A DNA stretch of 64,000 nucleotides from Shewanella basaltis. GTDB taxonomy: Bacteria > Pseudomonadota > Gammaproteobacteria > Enterobacterales > Shewanellaceae. The notes under the pieces were generated by a model. That model searched no databases, was not told where the DNA came from, and worked only from the letters and a program-made list of their open reading frames with translations. The stretch is from the NCBI RefSeq assembly GCF_023283885.1, contig NZ_JAKILA010000013.1, positions 53,804-117,803 on the forward strand. Reading direction: 5' to 3'. A program made the position numbers and the translations under genes. Below are positions 19,774 through 28,125 of the stretch, in pieces (position 1 is the first letter of the stretch; each line of letters begins with the position of its first letter).

Positions 19774-20484
19774 ATGCATTCTTCACACACTGTTAATAAC
19801 GACGACATTCTGTTAAAGCTGTGCCATTCGGTCTCTCATGTCTTATCAAGCACGAGTGCCAGCCAGGTTAGCCATGCGGGTATGGTACAAAGTATTTCAC
19901 GGACTCGCTTAAAACCTGATTTAGGCTGTTTTTCAATCTTTGATGGTGGCTTTTCCGGCCTGGTTGTGATCAACTTTTCAGCCGATGCAGCGATTGAAAT
20001 TTATCGACGCTATATGATCAACATGGGCATGCCAGAATCTGAATTGGCTTTTTCGCATACATCAGACGATGTCAGTAACGTGATGGGTGAGTTGATGAAC
20101 CAAATTTTGGGTGATTTTATTGGAAAAATATCCAAAGAGTTACAAACATCGATCAGCCAAAGCCAGCCAAAAATGTTAACAATTAATAAAGAATTAACAA
20201 TATCGGTAGATACTAACCTAGATAATGCCGTGGCAAGACGGGTATCATTTAGAACCGAAAATAATCATATTTTTTATCTTGAATTTGCAATGGATAAAAC
20301 TGAGTTTATTCGCTCTGCAGATTTTGAAATGGATGAAGAATTTGATGCAGATTCACTTATCGAGGCCCATGGTAAAGCCGCACACAAGCCAAAGGTGCAA
20401 ACTAAAGATATGATAAACGATCCAAGTGTTAAAGGGATTGTGGCTGATGATGCCGACGATTTACTCAGTGAGCTTGGTTTGTAG
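19774..20484 (+). CDS. DUF3334 family protein
   Basis: A 236-residue soluble protein matching the DUF3334 family of Vibrio and Shewanella. Residues of about 50-190 (FDGGFSGLVVINFSADAAI, DVSNVMGELMNQILGDFIG) resemble the CheC/CheX phosphatase fold, where a Glu and Asn in a similar helix (xxNxxxGE) act on phospho-CheY. Here the order reads DVSNVMGELMNQ, so Glu and Asn are available. Phosphatase activity is only a guess. The gene is close to a chemoreceptor gene (divergent). The ribosome site is AAGGTATAAAAACG. The 273-base gap before it shows no gene. Confidence 0.75.
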   Translation: MHSSHTVNNDDILLKLCHSVSHVLSSTSASQVSHAGMVQSISRTRLKPDLGCFSIFDGGFSGLVVINFSADAAIEIYRRYMINMGMPESELAFSHTSDDVSNVMGELMNQILGDFIGKISKELQTSISQSQPKMLTINKELTISVDTNLDNAVARRVSFRTENNHIFYLEFAMDKTEFIRSADFEMDEEFDADSLIEAHGKAAHKPKVQTKDMINDPSVKGIVADDADDLLSELGL

Positions 20485-20523
20485 CGGTAAAACCTCACTA
20501 AATAATAAAGGCGATGCAGAAAA

Positions 20524-21561
20524 ATGACATCTAAAGCGACCTCTATTGATATCGCATACCGTGCAGGCGTGTCGCAATCTACCGTATCTCGTGCGCTACG
20601 CAATAGTCCGTTGGTGAATTTAGAAACTCGCCAACGTATTCAAGCTATTGCCAAAGAGCTCAATTATAAAGTCGACAAAAACGCCAGTAATTTACGCACC
20701 CAAAATAGCCTAACATTGGCGTTATTAATCTGTGAAGATCCCACCAATGACGATTCAATGATCAACCCCTTCTTTTTGTCTATGCTGGGGTCTATTACTC
20801 GTGCGACAGCCCGGCAAGGTTATGATTTACTTGTATCATTTCAGCAGTTATCGACAGATTGGCACGCAGATTATGAAGACAGTAACAAGGCGGACGGTAT
20901 CATTTTGCTCGGCTATGGTGATTACATGGATTACGCCCATAAGCTGGAAACCTTAATCGAAAAAAATACCCATTTTGTTATTTGGGGTGCCGAGCACAAC
21001 AACAAAGCCGTGTTATCAATTGGTTGTGATAATCACCAAGGTGGATTGATTGCCACCGAACATTTATTGAAGCTTGGACATCGCCATATTGCATTTTTAG
21101 GGGACGCTTCTGGTCACAGCCCTGAGTTTCGCGATCGTTATTTAGGTCATGTTGACGCCTTAACCTCTGCGGGAATTACCGCGAATAAACAACTACAACA
21201 TCACGCCATTAATACCGAAGCATCGGGATATGACGCCGCGATGGCATTACTTGATGCGGGGATTACATTTGACGCTGTTTTTACTGCCAGTGATCTTATT
21301 GCAATAGGGGCAATAAGGGCATTAAAAAAACGTGGAGTATTAGTGCCTGAGCAGGTTGCCGTTGTTGGTTATGATGATATTCCGGTGGCTAGCTTTGCTA
21401 ATCCTGCATTAACTACGGTTAAACAAGATACTAAATATGCGGGTGAAATTTTAGTTGAAAGCGTATTAAAGTTGATCCGCGGTGAAGAAGTTAGCCAACG
21501 TCTTATACAAACAAGTTTGGTGATACGTGGCTCATGTGGTGCCAATATTGATGAGCGGTAA
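20524..21561 (+). CDS. LacI-family transcriptional regulator
   Basis: A 345-residue repressor-type regulator. The N-terminal helix-turn-helix is at about residues 8-27 (IAYRAGVSQSTVSRALRNSP), then a hinge (NASNLRTQNSLTLALL) and a periplasmic-binding-protein-like sugar domain with ADGIILLGYGD, GHRHIAFLGD and VAVVGYDDIPVASFANPALTTV. The effector is unknown. It starts 40 bases after the DUF3334 gene. It is the only LacI member in the window, and four LacI-style palindromes lie in the maltodextrin locus 6-22 kb away. That makes it a candidate for their regulator, by inference only. Its own upstream region has no such site. Confidence 0.9.
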   Translation: MTSKATSIDIAYRAGVSQSTVSRALRNSPLVNLETRQRIQAIAKELNYKVDKNASNLRTQNSLTLALLICEDPTNDDSMINPFFLSMLGSITRATARQGYDLLVSFQQLSTDWHADYEDSNKADGIILLGYGDYMDYAHKLETLIEKNTHFVIWGAEHNNKAVLSIGCDNHQGGLIATEHLLKLGHRHIAFLGDASGHSPEFRDRYLGHVDALTSAGITANKQLQHHAINTEASGYDAAMALLDAGITFDAVFTASDLIAIGAIRALKKRGVLVPEQVAVVGYDDIPVASFANPALTTVKQDTKYAGEILVESVLKLIRGEEVSQRLIQTSLVIRGSCGANIDER

Positions 21562-21581
21562 TCAGTATAAATACTCGCTCT

Positions 21582-21755
21582 TGTTTCGCTTGTAAGGTTG
21601 TTTTTGCTGTGAATGGTTGGTCATTTTTCATATATGCAACTGCGTGGCACAGACGTTGATGTGTATTATGTTGAACAAAAAGTCAATAACGCAGTAAAAA
21701 TGGCCAACAAACGCTGCCTTACAGGTTCGGCTAAAACGTTTTAACTTGAACAACA
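21582..21755 (+). repeat. Palindromic dispersed repeat, copy 2
   Basis: About 174 bases, in the same orientation as copy 1: TTGTAAGGTTGTTTTTGC, then a GGTTGGTCATTTT left arm, the centre ATTATGTTGAACAAAAAGTC, and the right arm AAAATGGCCAACAAACGCTG, ending GTTTTAACTTGAACAACA. It lies between the LacI gene and the DUF808 gene and has no reading frame. Confidence 0.8.
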
Positions 21756-21823
21756 TTTTACCTGCAAAGATAAACAGGCCCTAACCAATAGAGAATTATT
21801 TTTAATTAAGGATACAAGCAATT

Positions 21824-22756
21824 ATGGCTGGCGCCAGTTTATTAACCTTGTTAGACGATATCGCGACGATTCTGGATGACGTTGCGGCAATGAGTAAAGT
21901 TGCTGCACGTAAAACGGCAGGTGTTTTAGGTGATGATTTAGCATTGAATGCCCAGCAAGTGTCTGGTGTGGCATCAGAGCGTGAACTGCCTGTTGTATGG
22001 GCGGTTGCTAAAGGATCGTTTCGAAATAAACTTATTTTAGTGCCGCTTGCTTTATTAATCAGTGCTTTTATTCCTTGGGCGATCACGCCTTTGTTAATGT
22101 TTGGCGGTTTGTTTTTGTGCTACGAAGGCTTTGAAAAAGTGTATCATTCGATGACACATAAAACGTCCGCGCCTATTGACGATGAAACCATTGTTGCTAA
22201 AGCCAAAGCGGACATTGATGATTTGGCAGCATTTGAAAAAGATAAAATCAAAGGTGCTATTCGTACCGATTTTGTGCTGTCTGCTGAAATTATTGCCATT
22301 AGCCTTGGTGTTGCGGCTCACATGGATTTAATGGGGCAATTTTTAACCTTGTCTGTGATCGCTCTGATCATGACTGTTGGGGTGTATGGCCTAGTTGCGG
22401 GTATTGTTAAAATTGATGATTTAGGCTTATACCTTGCGAGGCGTAAAGCGCAAGGCTTAGGGCACAAAATTGGTTTAATGCTGGTATCTGCAGCGCCCTA
22501 TTTAATGAAAATACTCACCGTTGTTGGCACCATTGCCATGTTTATGGTGGGTGGCGGCATTTTAACTCATGGTATTCATGTGGTATTTGAATGGATAGAA
22601 CATGCGGCCGTGGTGGTTGAACAAATTAATGTGGTAGGTGGGGTGTTAGGGCTATTAACGCCAAGCGTACTCAACGCATTGTTTGGCGTGGTGGCTGGTG
22701 GATTAGCGGTGTTGCTCATGAATGCTGTGATGAAATTAATACCATCAAAAGGCTAA
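21824..22756 (+). CDS. DUF808 (YedI) family inner-membrane protein
   Basis: A 310-residue membrane protein of the DUF808/YedI family. It starts [20 protein letters not shown], followed by the conserved [16 protein letters not shown] stretch. It has about five to six hydrophobic segments, including [20 protein letters not shown] and a C-terminal pair. Function is not established for any member. Ribosome site AAGGATACAAGCAATT. It is monocistronic, followed by MITE copy B. Confidence 0.88.
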   Translation: MAGASLLTLLDDIATILDDVAAMSKVAARKTAGVLGDDLALNAQQVSGVASERELPVVWAVAKGSFRNKLILVPLALLISAFIPWAITPLLMFGGLFLCYEGFEKVYHSMTHKTSAPIDDETIVAKAKADIDDLAAFEKDKIKGAIRTDFVLSAEIIAISLGVAAHMDLMGQFLTLSVIALIMTVGVYGLVAGIVKIDDLGLYLARRKAQGLGHKIGLMLVSAAPYLMKILTVVGTIAMFMVGGGILTHGIHVVFEWIEHAAVVVEQINVVGGVLGLLTPSVLNALFGVVAGGLAVLLMNAVMKLIPSKG

Positions 22757-22807
22757 CGCTGTAGCGTTAAAGCGCTTCATTGGTAAAACATGATTTAGTT
22801 TGATATG

Positions 22808-23005
22808 TAACCTGAGCTCGGGATAATAAATGCCTTTCAAACAGTCCTTTGCCCTGCTCACTGCGTTGAATCGACTTACAATAGGCTAGCTATTGACGCG
22901 TCAATTCGCCTTGTTAGCAGAACAAATGACAAGCTTGAAGGTGAGAAAGGGTAACATGTTGATTTTAAATAGTATAAGTTCATCCCTTATCCCGAGCTTA
23001 GGTTA
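22808..23005 (-). mobile_element. 198-bp MITE-like element, copy B
   Basis: The same element as copy A, in opposite orientation: TAACCTGAGCTCGGGATAA at 22808-22826 and TTATCCCGAGCTTAGGTTA at 22987-23005, with one mismatch in the right terminal repeat. By eye the 198 bases differ from copy A at about four positions. There is no coding capacity. It fills the gap between the DUF808 gene and a bidirectional terminator (22757-23086). Confidence 0.9.
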
Positions 23006-23033
23006 TGTACATTAAAGATGTAAATGAGCGATG

Positions 23034-23071
23034 AAAAAAAGGAGCAGGGTCATTGACCTTGCTCCTTTTTT
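23034..23071. terminator. Bidirectional terminator after DUF805 gene
   Basis: AAAAAAAGGAGCAGGGTCA ... TGACCTTGCTCCTTTTTT, a long GC-containing stem with A and T runs at the two sides. It sits 15 bases after the DUF805 stop (minus strand) and faces DUF808 on the other side. Confidence 0.9.
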
Positions 23072-23086
23072 AACGATACAAATAAC

Positions 23087-23482
23087 TTAAGCGGTTAAAT
23101 TGTCGTTATCAGTCAAAGTTGGTTGCGCTTTTGGGTTTGGGCCGTATTCGTTGTCATCTTTACTGTTAAAGCACATTACAACTAAAATAATCAGCGCGCC
23201 AAGCAGCGGGATAAGTAATAAAAATAGCCACCAACCTGAATGGTCTGTGTCATGTAAGCGGCGCACACTCACGGCAATACTTGGAATTAATACGGCTAAC
23301 GAGTAAACCGTGCTCAATAAACCAGTACCGTAGATGTCATTGTACATCCCAGTGCCCATGTCTACTAATGTCAGCACCACACTGATAATTGCGCTTATTA
23401 ATGCAAACATCCAATATTCTTTACGACGCGCGCGACCTGTAAAGTCGAAATATTGTTTTAATACTTTTAAATACCAATCCAT
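23087..23482 (-). CDS. DUF805 family membrane protein
   Basis: A 131-residue inner-membrane protein of the DUF805 (YhaH/YhaI-like) family. It starts with the conserved MDWYLKVLKQYFDFTGRARR and has four hydrophobic segments, the RRLHDTDHSGWW motif between helices three and four, and the tail KDDNEYGPNP. The function is unknown for the family. Confidence 0.9.
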   Translation of the reverse strand: MDWYLKVLKQYFDFTGRARRKEYWMFALISAIISVVLTLVDMGTGMYNDIYGTGLLSTVYSLAVLIPSIAVSVRRLHDTDHSGWWLFLLLIPLLGALIILVVMCFNSKDDNEYGPNPKAQPTLTDNDNLTA

Positions 23483-23650
23483 TCGTTAGTCCTTAACGTT
23501 AACTATTTTTAATCTGATGTAGTTGTAACAAGATGCTATTGATTTAACAAGAGGTTATTCATATTTTAGACAAAAAAGCCGCTGCAATAAGCAACGGCGT
23601 TTAATGAAAATCTCAGCATATTATAGGCAGCGACACCTAAGTCAAATCGG

Positions 23651-26131
23651 TTATTTGGTCAATTTTTGCGAGACTACAGGATAAAAGTCCCATACTTGCT
23701 CATCGGTCATTGAACGGACCAACTTAACGTATTCAGCATGAGTCCACGCCAGTGGTGTGGCCGAGTTAGTGCCGTCACCCATTTTGTAATTATAGCGTGT
23801 TGGGTTACCGACGCCGTCCCATGCTTGTTCTGGCAACATTAACCCCTGATTAGCAAACGTTTCCATGCCTTGCACGTAGGTGTTAATTAATGCTTTTTTA
23901 CTCTCGGGGGTTAAATTCCCGGCTGATTTTGCAAGTGCTAATTCGTAATGGCCGCGCTCGCCGGTAAAGAAGGGCCATACACGGCCGCGTTGATCTTCGG
24001 TATTGCCTTTTTCTGCATAGCTTAGGCCTGTGACAATGTCTTCACCGTAGCCGTCATTACCGTAACGGCGATAACCTGGCACTTTAGTGCCATCTTTAGC
24101 GGTAAACTCGTATTTAACCCGTAAGTTATCTTCAAGCTGTTGATTATCAATGAGCATCACGCTGTTTTTAATGACAGGGTCTTGTGCATCAACCACGCCA
24201 TAGCGTACTAATTCTAAAAAACCGCCGTCTAAAATCAGTCGTTGATCTAAGCCAGGCTTACCATTGTTGTCTAAAAGTTTGTCCGCAGTGTTGGGATTAC
24301 CATTAGGACTAATGCGCACATAATAAGGCGCTGCGTTACCCTCAGTATGTGCTGACTCAGTTGCACTGAGTAAGCCGCTGGTGGTGACCATAGTTGCTTC
24401 AAGCTGGCTTTGCAGTTTTTGAGCTAACTCAAGGTATGCGCTGGCATGTGCATCTTTTGCCAGTGTAGCCATGTCACTTGCGGCCACTAAACCGGCAATA
24501 ATGGCAGCGGTAGTCGAAGGTGAAAAGCCTGCCTGTTCTTCCCAGCGTTCTTGTTGGGTGCTTGGCGGGCTAATGTTTGTCTCATTCCAGTCAAGTTTGA
24601 CGTTACCGCCACTGACTAAAAAGTCGGCCGCAGGTTTTAGCATGTCTTGATACCACTGAGTGATTTCGGTATCGGTTAATACTCCAGCTTGCCATAACTT
24701 CCAGCCGAGCATAATGGGCATTGCGGTTTGGTCAAGCTGCACGCCAACCCATTCGATTTGGCCATCTACGTGGGTTTTTTGTAAAAACCATCCCGGTGTG
24801 CCTGCAAAACCTGGGGTTTGTTGGTTAACCTGAACTTTCTTTAAATACTCAAACGCCACTTTAGGGGTTTGAGTGTCGCCCATGGCTAAAAATGCCATAG
24901 CACATTGGTAAAAATCCCGTGGCCATACTGCTTTGTAGCCCGTACTGCCGACGTTGGCTGAAACGGTATCACCCCATGGGTTAGACAGTGATGCGATTAA
25001 GGCGCCTGCATGGGTTTTATCTTCTTGTGCTTTGAGCACTAATGCACTGGCATACAGCAGTTTGCCGTTATCTGTGGTATTGGCGCTCATGTTAGTTAAT
25101 GGCGCTAAAGAGCTAAGGTAATCTTTCCAGCCGATATGCTTGTCATCACCTAAATAGGCCTGTTTTACGGCATCGTAACCAGCATCTAATGTAGCCTGAG
25201 CTGTGGCGAGGCTGCTGGCTTTGTCTTTAGCAAATCCAATGGCCAAGTTCATTGTTAAGCTGTCATTGGCTTTGGTTAACGTTGGGTATTGCGCAGTTAA
25301 TGCAACATTGCCACCTTGATTGGTATCGCTGGTGGTGTGATAGTACGAGTCCAACTGGCCATTATCTTGTAAGTCGATAATGCCGTCTGATGTACCAACA
25401 AAGCCTGCACTTGCGTGCACAAAATCAACGTCGGTTTTAATGGTCATTACGGTTGAATTGGCGTCACTGGTGTGTGCCACAAGTGCTTGGCCCTCAACCG
25501 AGGCGATGTCATTGGCGCCGCTATTATCAATATGCGGATTAACGTACAAATGCGGCGTGATCCCAGCTTCAAAGGCAGTAAAAGTGACTCTCATCATTAA
25601 GCTATTTCTATCAGGATCGGTAAAAATGTGCTTTTCGATTTGGTATTTGCCTTCAATGTCTTTATTGATCAGCTTATATGCCAGCGACAATGGCCGCCCT
25701 TGTGCGTCGGTGTCGAGGTATTCAATGGTGCTAATCGTGTTATCTTTTTCTGTGTCAACAAAGCCATTACCACTAATAACAAATTGCAGCTCTTTTAATT
25801 GTGCATTATGAATCAGGCCAAACATGGTTTCGGTGAGTATGCCCTGGGCGACAGAAAACCATACTTTACTGACAGGGTTCGTCGCTTGGTCCTGATATTG
25901 CCCATTGATGTACGGCTCGTAAGAGGTGCCTATGCCTGTTTTACCCGAAAAAGCCCACGTCGGCTCAGCTCCCGGAGCCCCTGGCGCAACGGTCTGAATG
26001 GGCGAAGCACTCGCAGCCGTTTCAACCTTGGTTGCGGTGTCGCTAGGTGAGCAACCAGTTAATATGAGCCCTAATAGGCTTGCCGAAACGGCGGTTGAAA
26101 TGGCGCTGCGCGGTGAGTGTAGTGTTAACAT
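23651..26131 (-). CDS. cga: GH15 glucoamylase lipoprotein (glucan 1,4-alpha-glucosidase)
   Basis: Inverting exo-enzyme releasing glucose from the ends of starch and maltodextrins. The lipobox is LILTGC (Cys near residue 27), so it is membrane-anchored, probably in the periplasm or outer membrane. It has an N-terminal beta-sandwich (about 60-340) and an (alpha/alpha)6 barrel with AVWPRDFYQCAMAFLAMGD, WEEQAGFSPSTTAAI (catalytic acid region) and TPLAWTHAEYVKL (base region). The ATG at 26131 follows GGGGACATAT and gives 826 aa; a TTG four codons upstream is less likely. It lies 67 bases after malT and is probably in its operon. Confidence 0.92.
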   Translation of the reverse strand: MLTLHSPRSAISTAVSASLLGLILTGCSPSDTATKVETAASASPIQTVAPGAPGAEPTWAFSGKTGIGTSYEPYINGQYQDQATNPVSKVWFSVAQGILTETMFGLIHNAQLKELQFVISGNGFVDTEKDNTISTIEYLDTDAQGRPLSLAYKLINKDIEGKYQIEKHIFTDPDRNSLMMRVTFTAFEAGITPHLYVNPHIDNSGANDIASVEGQALVAHTSDANSTVMTIKTDVDFVHASAGFVGTSDGIIDLQDNGQLDSYYHTTSDTNQGGNVALTAQYPTLTKANDSLTMNLAIGFAKDKASSLATAQATLDAGYDAVKQAYLGDDKHIGWKDYLSSLAPLTNMSANTTDNGKLLYASALVLKAQEDKTHAGALIASLSNPWGDTVSANVGSTGYKAVWPRDFYQCAMAFLAMGDTQTPKVAFEYLKKVQVNQQTPGFAGTPGWFLQKTHVDGQIEWVGVQLDQTAMPIMLGWKLWQAGVLTDTEITQWYQDMLKPAADFLVSGGNVKLDWNETNISPPSTQQERWEEQAGFSPSTTAAIIAGLVAASDMATLAKDAHASAYLELAQKLQSQLEATMVTTSGLLSATESAHTEGNAAPYYVRISPNGNPNTADKLLDNNGKPGLDQRLILDGGFLELVRYGVVDAQDPVIKNSVMLIDNQQLEDNLRVKYEFTAKDGTKVPGYRRYGNDGYGEDIVTGLSYAEKGNTEDQRGRVWPFFTGERGHYELALAKSAGNLTPESKKALINTYVQGMETFANQGLMLPEQAWDGVGNPTRYNYKMGDGTNSATPLAWTHAEYVKLVRSMTDEQVWDFYPVVSQKLTK

Positions 26132-26197
26132 ATATGTCCCCAAAATATTGTCTGTGATGATGACAGAACGCTGATATTTTTCTTTTAAGTAAATGAT

Positions 26198-27736
26198 TTA
26201 GTTATCTTGTTTGACAAATAGCACGGCAATGCCCGACACCATCATAAAGACTCCACCTAATACCAAGGCATAGATGGGTTGACCATCAAAAAACACGGTT
26301 AATAACAAGCCCAAAATACTGGCTGCCAGTAACTGGGGGATCACAATGAAAAAGTTAAAAATCCCCAAGTACACGCCCATTTTTTTAGCCGGTAACGCTG
26401 AAGACAACATGGCGTAAGGGACTGACAAAATAGAGGCCCAGGCAAAGCCAACCCCAATCATAGGGATCCATAATTGGTTCGGGTCTTCAATAAACATAAA
26501 GCTGATTAACCCCAGCCCACCTAAAAACATATTAATGGTGTGAGTGAGTTTAATACCGACCACTTTGGCTAAAAACGGAATGATGATGGCAGCAATGGCG
26601 GCAAATCCGTTGTAGGAGGCAAATAGCATTCCCACCCAGTCGGCACCATCGTTATACGCCTGGCTGAGTACGTCGCTGGTGGCGTAATGGTGTGAGGTCA
26701 CCGCTGCTGTGGTGTAAATCCACATGGCAAAGAGGGCAAACCAAGCAAAAAATTGCACCACAGCTAATTGCTGCATGGCTTTGGGCATATGAAACAAATC
26801 ATCGACCACATTAAACAACATGCCATTGTTTTCACGTTTGTTTTCACAGAGGCTTGTTTGAGTCAGTTTATGCGCACAAAACAATTGCAGTGGACCAAAC
26901 GCAAAAATACCAATGCTAAGGATATAAAGCTGTTTATCAAGATCTTGCGTAATAATGGCTGCGGTGAATATGGCGCCAATCACCATCCAGATAATGCCGC
27001 CAGTTTGATACTGTTTATGGGTACGATTATTGGTATTTTCTATCGATTGGCTATGTTTTGCGTGCTGTTCAAACGAGGCTAGCTCTTCTGGTGAATATTC
27101 TTTGCTGGAGATAATCGTCCAGCCCACGGCGACAAATAACACTGCGCCGCCAAAGTAGAATGAGTAGCGCACAGAGTCGGCAATATCGCCTGCTGCAGCG
27201 GTATTGGCTACATCAAACACGTTAGTCAACATATAGGGCATGGCCGAGGCGACAACTGCACCTATGCCAATAAAAAAACTTTGCATTGCGTACCCTTGGG
27301 TACGTTGGCTTTTAGGTAGATTGTCGCCAACAAAGGCACGAAATGGCTCCATGGCGATGTTGATCGATGCGTCCATAATCCACAACATGCCTGCCGCAAT
27401 CCACAGGGTAGGCGAGTGAGGCATAATAAATAGTGATAACGTGGTTAGCACGGCACCAATTAAAAAATAAGGACGACGACGCCCAAGGGCGTTCCAAGTG
27501 TTGTCGCTCATGTAACCAATAATAGGCTGCACTATGAGCCCGGTAAGCGGCGCGGCAATCCATAAAATCGGAATGTCGTCGATGGCAGCACCTAAGGTTT
27601 GAAAAATACGACTGACGTTGGCATTTTGCAGAGCAAAACCAAATTGAATCCCCAAAAAACCAAAGCACATATTAAAGATTTGCCAAAAGCTCAGTTGTGG
27701 CTGTTGGGTCACTTTATGATGTTTATCCGCTGACAT
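26198..27736 (-). CDS. malT: MalT-type maltose/maltodextrin permease (MFS, SLC45-like)
   Basis: A 512-residue inner-membrane transporter with 12 predicted segments, of the GPH/SLC45-like sugar transporter group found in maltodextrin loci of Shewanella, Xanthomonas and Caulobacter. Seen: FGFLGIQFGFALQNANVSRIF in helix one, the SDNTWNALGRRRPYF loop between helices two and three, and IAMEPFRAFVGD. It would carry maltose and short dextrins from periplasm to cytoplasm. Ribosome site AAGGATACAAC. It is followed by the glucoamylase gene. The name here is the transporter, not the E. coli activator MalT. Confidence 0.88.
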   Translation of the reverse strand: MSADKHHKVTQQPQLSFWQIFNMCFGFLGIQFGFALQNANVSRIFQTLGAAIDDIPILWIAAPLTGLIVQPIIGYMSDNTWNALGRRRPYFLIGAVLTTLSLFIMPHSPTLWIAAGMLWIMDASINIAMEPFRAFVGDNLPKSQRTQGYAMQSFFIGIGAVVASAMPYMLTNVFDVANTAAAGDIADSVRYSFYFGGAVLFVAVGWTIISSKEYSPEELASFEQHAKHSQSIENTNNRTHKQYQTGGIIWMVIGAIFTAAIITQDLDKQLYILSIGIFAFGPLQLFCAHKLTQTSLCENKRENNGMLFNVVDDLFHMPKAMQQLAVVQFFAWFALFAMWIYTTAAVTSHHYATSDVLSQAYNDGADWVGMLFASYNGFAAIAAIIIPFLAKVVGIKLTHTINMFLGGLGLISFMFIEDPNQLWIPMIGVGFAWASILSVPYAMLSSALPAKKMGVYLGIFNFFIVIPQLLAASILGLLLTVFFDGQPIYALVLGGVFMMVSGIAVLFVKQDN

Positions 27737-27843
27737 GTTGTATCCTTTTTATCAGTCGTTATGCTGACTTATTATTATGACTGTTAATGGTGCTATGTGG
27801 CTCTTAAGTTTGCCAGATCCACTCTTGAGACAAGGGTGTCGAT

Positions 27844-27887
27844 AAAAAAATGGCGAATACGCATCTCCCTAAGACAGGTATTCGCCA
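27844..27887 (-). terminator. Intrinsic terminator upstream of malT
   Basis: TGGCGAATAC (27851-27860) and GTATTCGCCA (27878-27887) form a perfect 10-bp stem, followed on the minus strand by seven T. It lies 108 bases before the malT start and 240 bases after the GH97 stop. It could end GH97 or relic transcripts, or act as an attenuator in a malT leader. A second perfect 10-bp inverted repeat (TTATCGATAG/CTATCGATAA, 27899-27935) sits just upstream of it. Confidence 0.8.
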
Positions 27888-27909
27888 AGACCTAAGCGTT
27901 ATCGATAGA

Positions 27910-27992
27910 TTATTGTCCTAATACGCTATCGATAAAAGCAACAGTGGTACTTAAAGCTGGTTGCCTCTACACGTGGCTTACCAGAAACGACC
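27910..27992 (-). pseudogene. Possible 3' relic of a lost gene
   Basis: Directly before the terminator, the minus strand reads PALSTTVAFIDSVLGQ then stop (27910-27960). In an adjoining frame it reads VVSGKPRVEATS (27957-27992), as if one coding tail were broken by a frameshift. A protein-like tail followed by a perfect terminator looks like the end of a degraded gene. The family is not recognisable and the stretch is short, so this is tentative. The rest of the 27737-28125 gap holds the terminator and the operator at 28072. Confidence 0.25.
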
Positions 27993-28071
27993 TAGTCCAT
28001 CTCATCCTGCAATCTGAGAACGAAATAGCAGGTTTTATAGTAGCCTTGTGCCTGTTGTTGGTTCAACGTGC

Positions 28072-28085
28072 TACATACGTATTCA
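28072..28085. promoter_or_regulatory. LacI-type operator candidate 4, upstream of malT
   Basis: TACATACGTATTCA matches the palindrome TGCATACGTATGCA at 12 of 14 positions, with the central CATACGTAT intact. It lies 336 bases before malT and just after the end of the GH97 gene, so it is farther from its start codon than the other copies. Confidence 0.6.
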
Positions 28086-28125
28086 TGCCATTTGAGCAAC
28101 CAAACACACACACTTTTGTAACATG

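Noticed and set aside
25380..25811. 143-residue plus-strand frame inside the glucoamylase gene
   Set aside because: Antisense to a well-supported GH15 enzyme; no ribosome site and no known domain.
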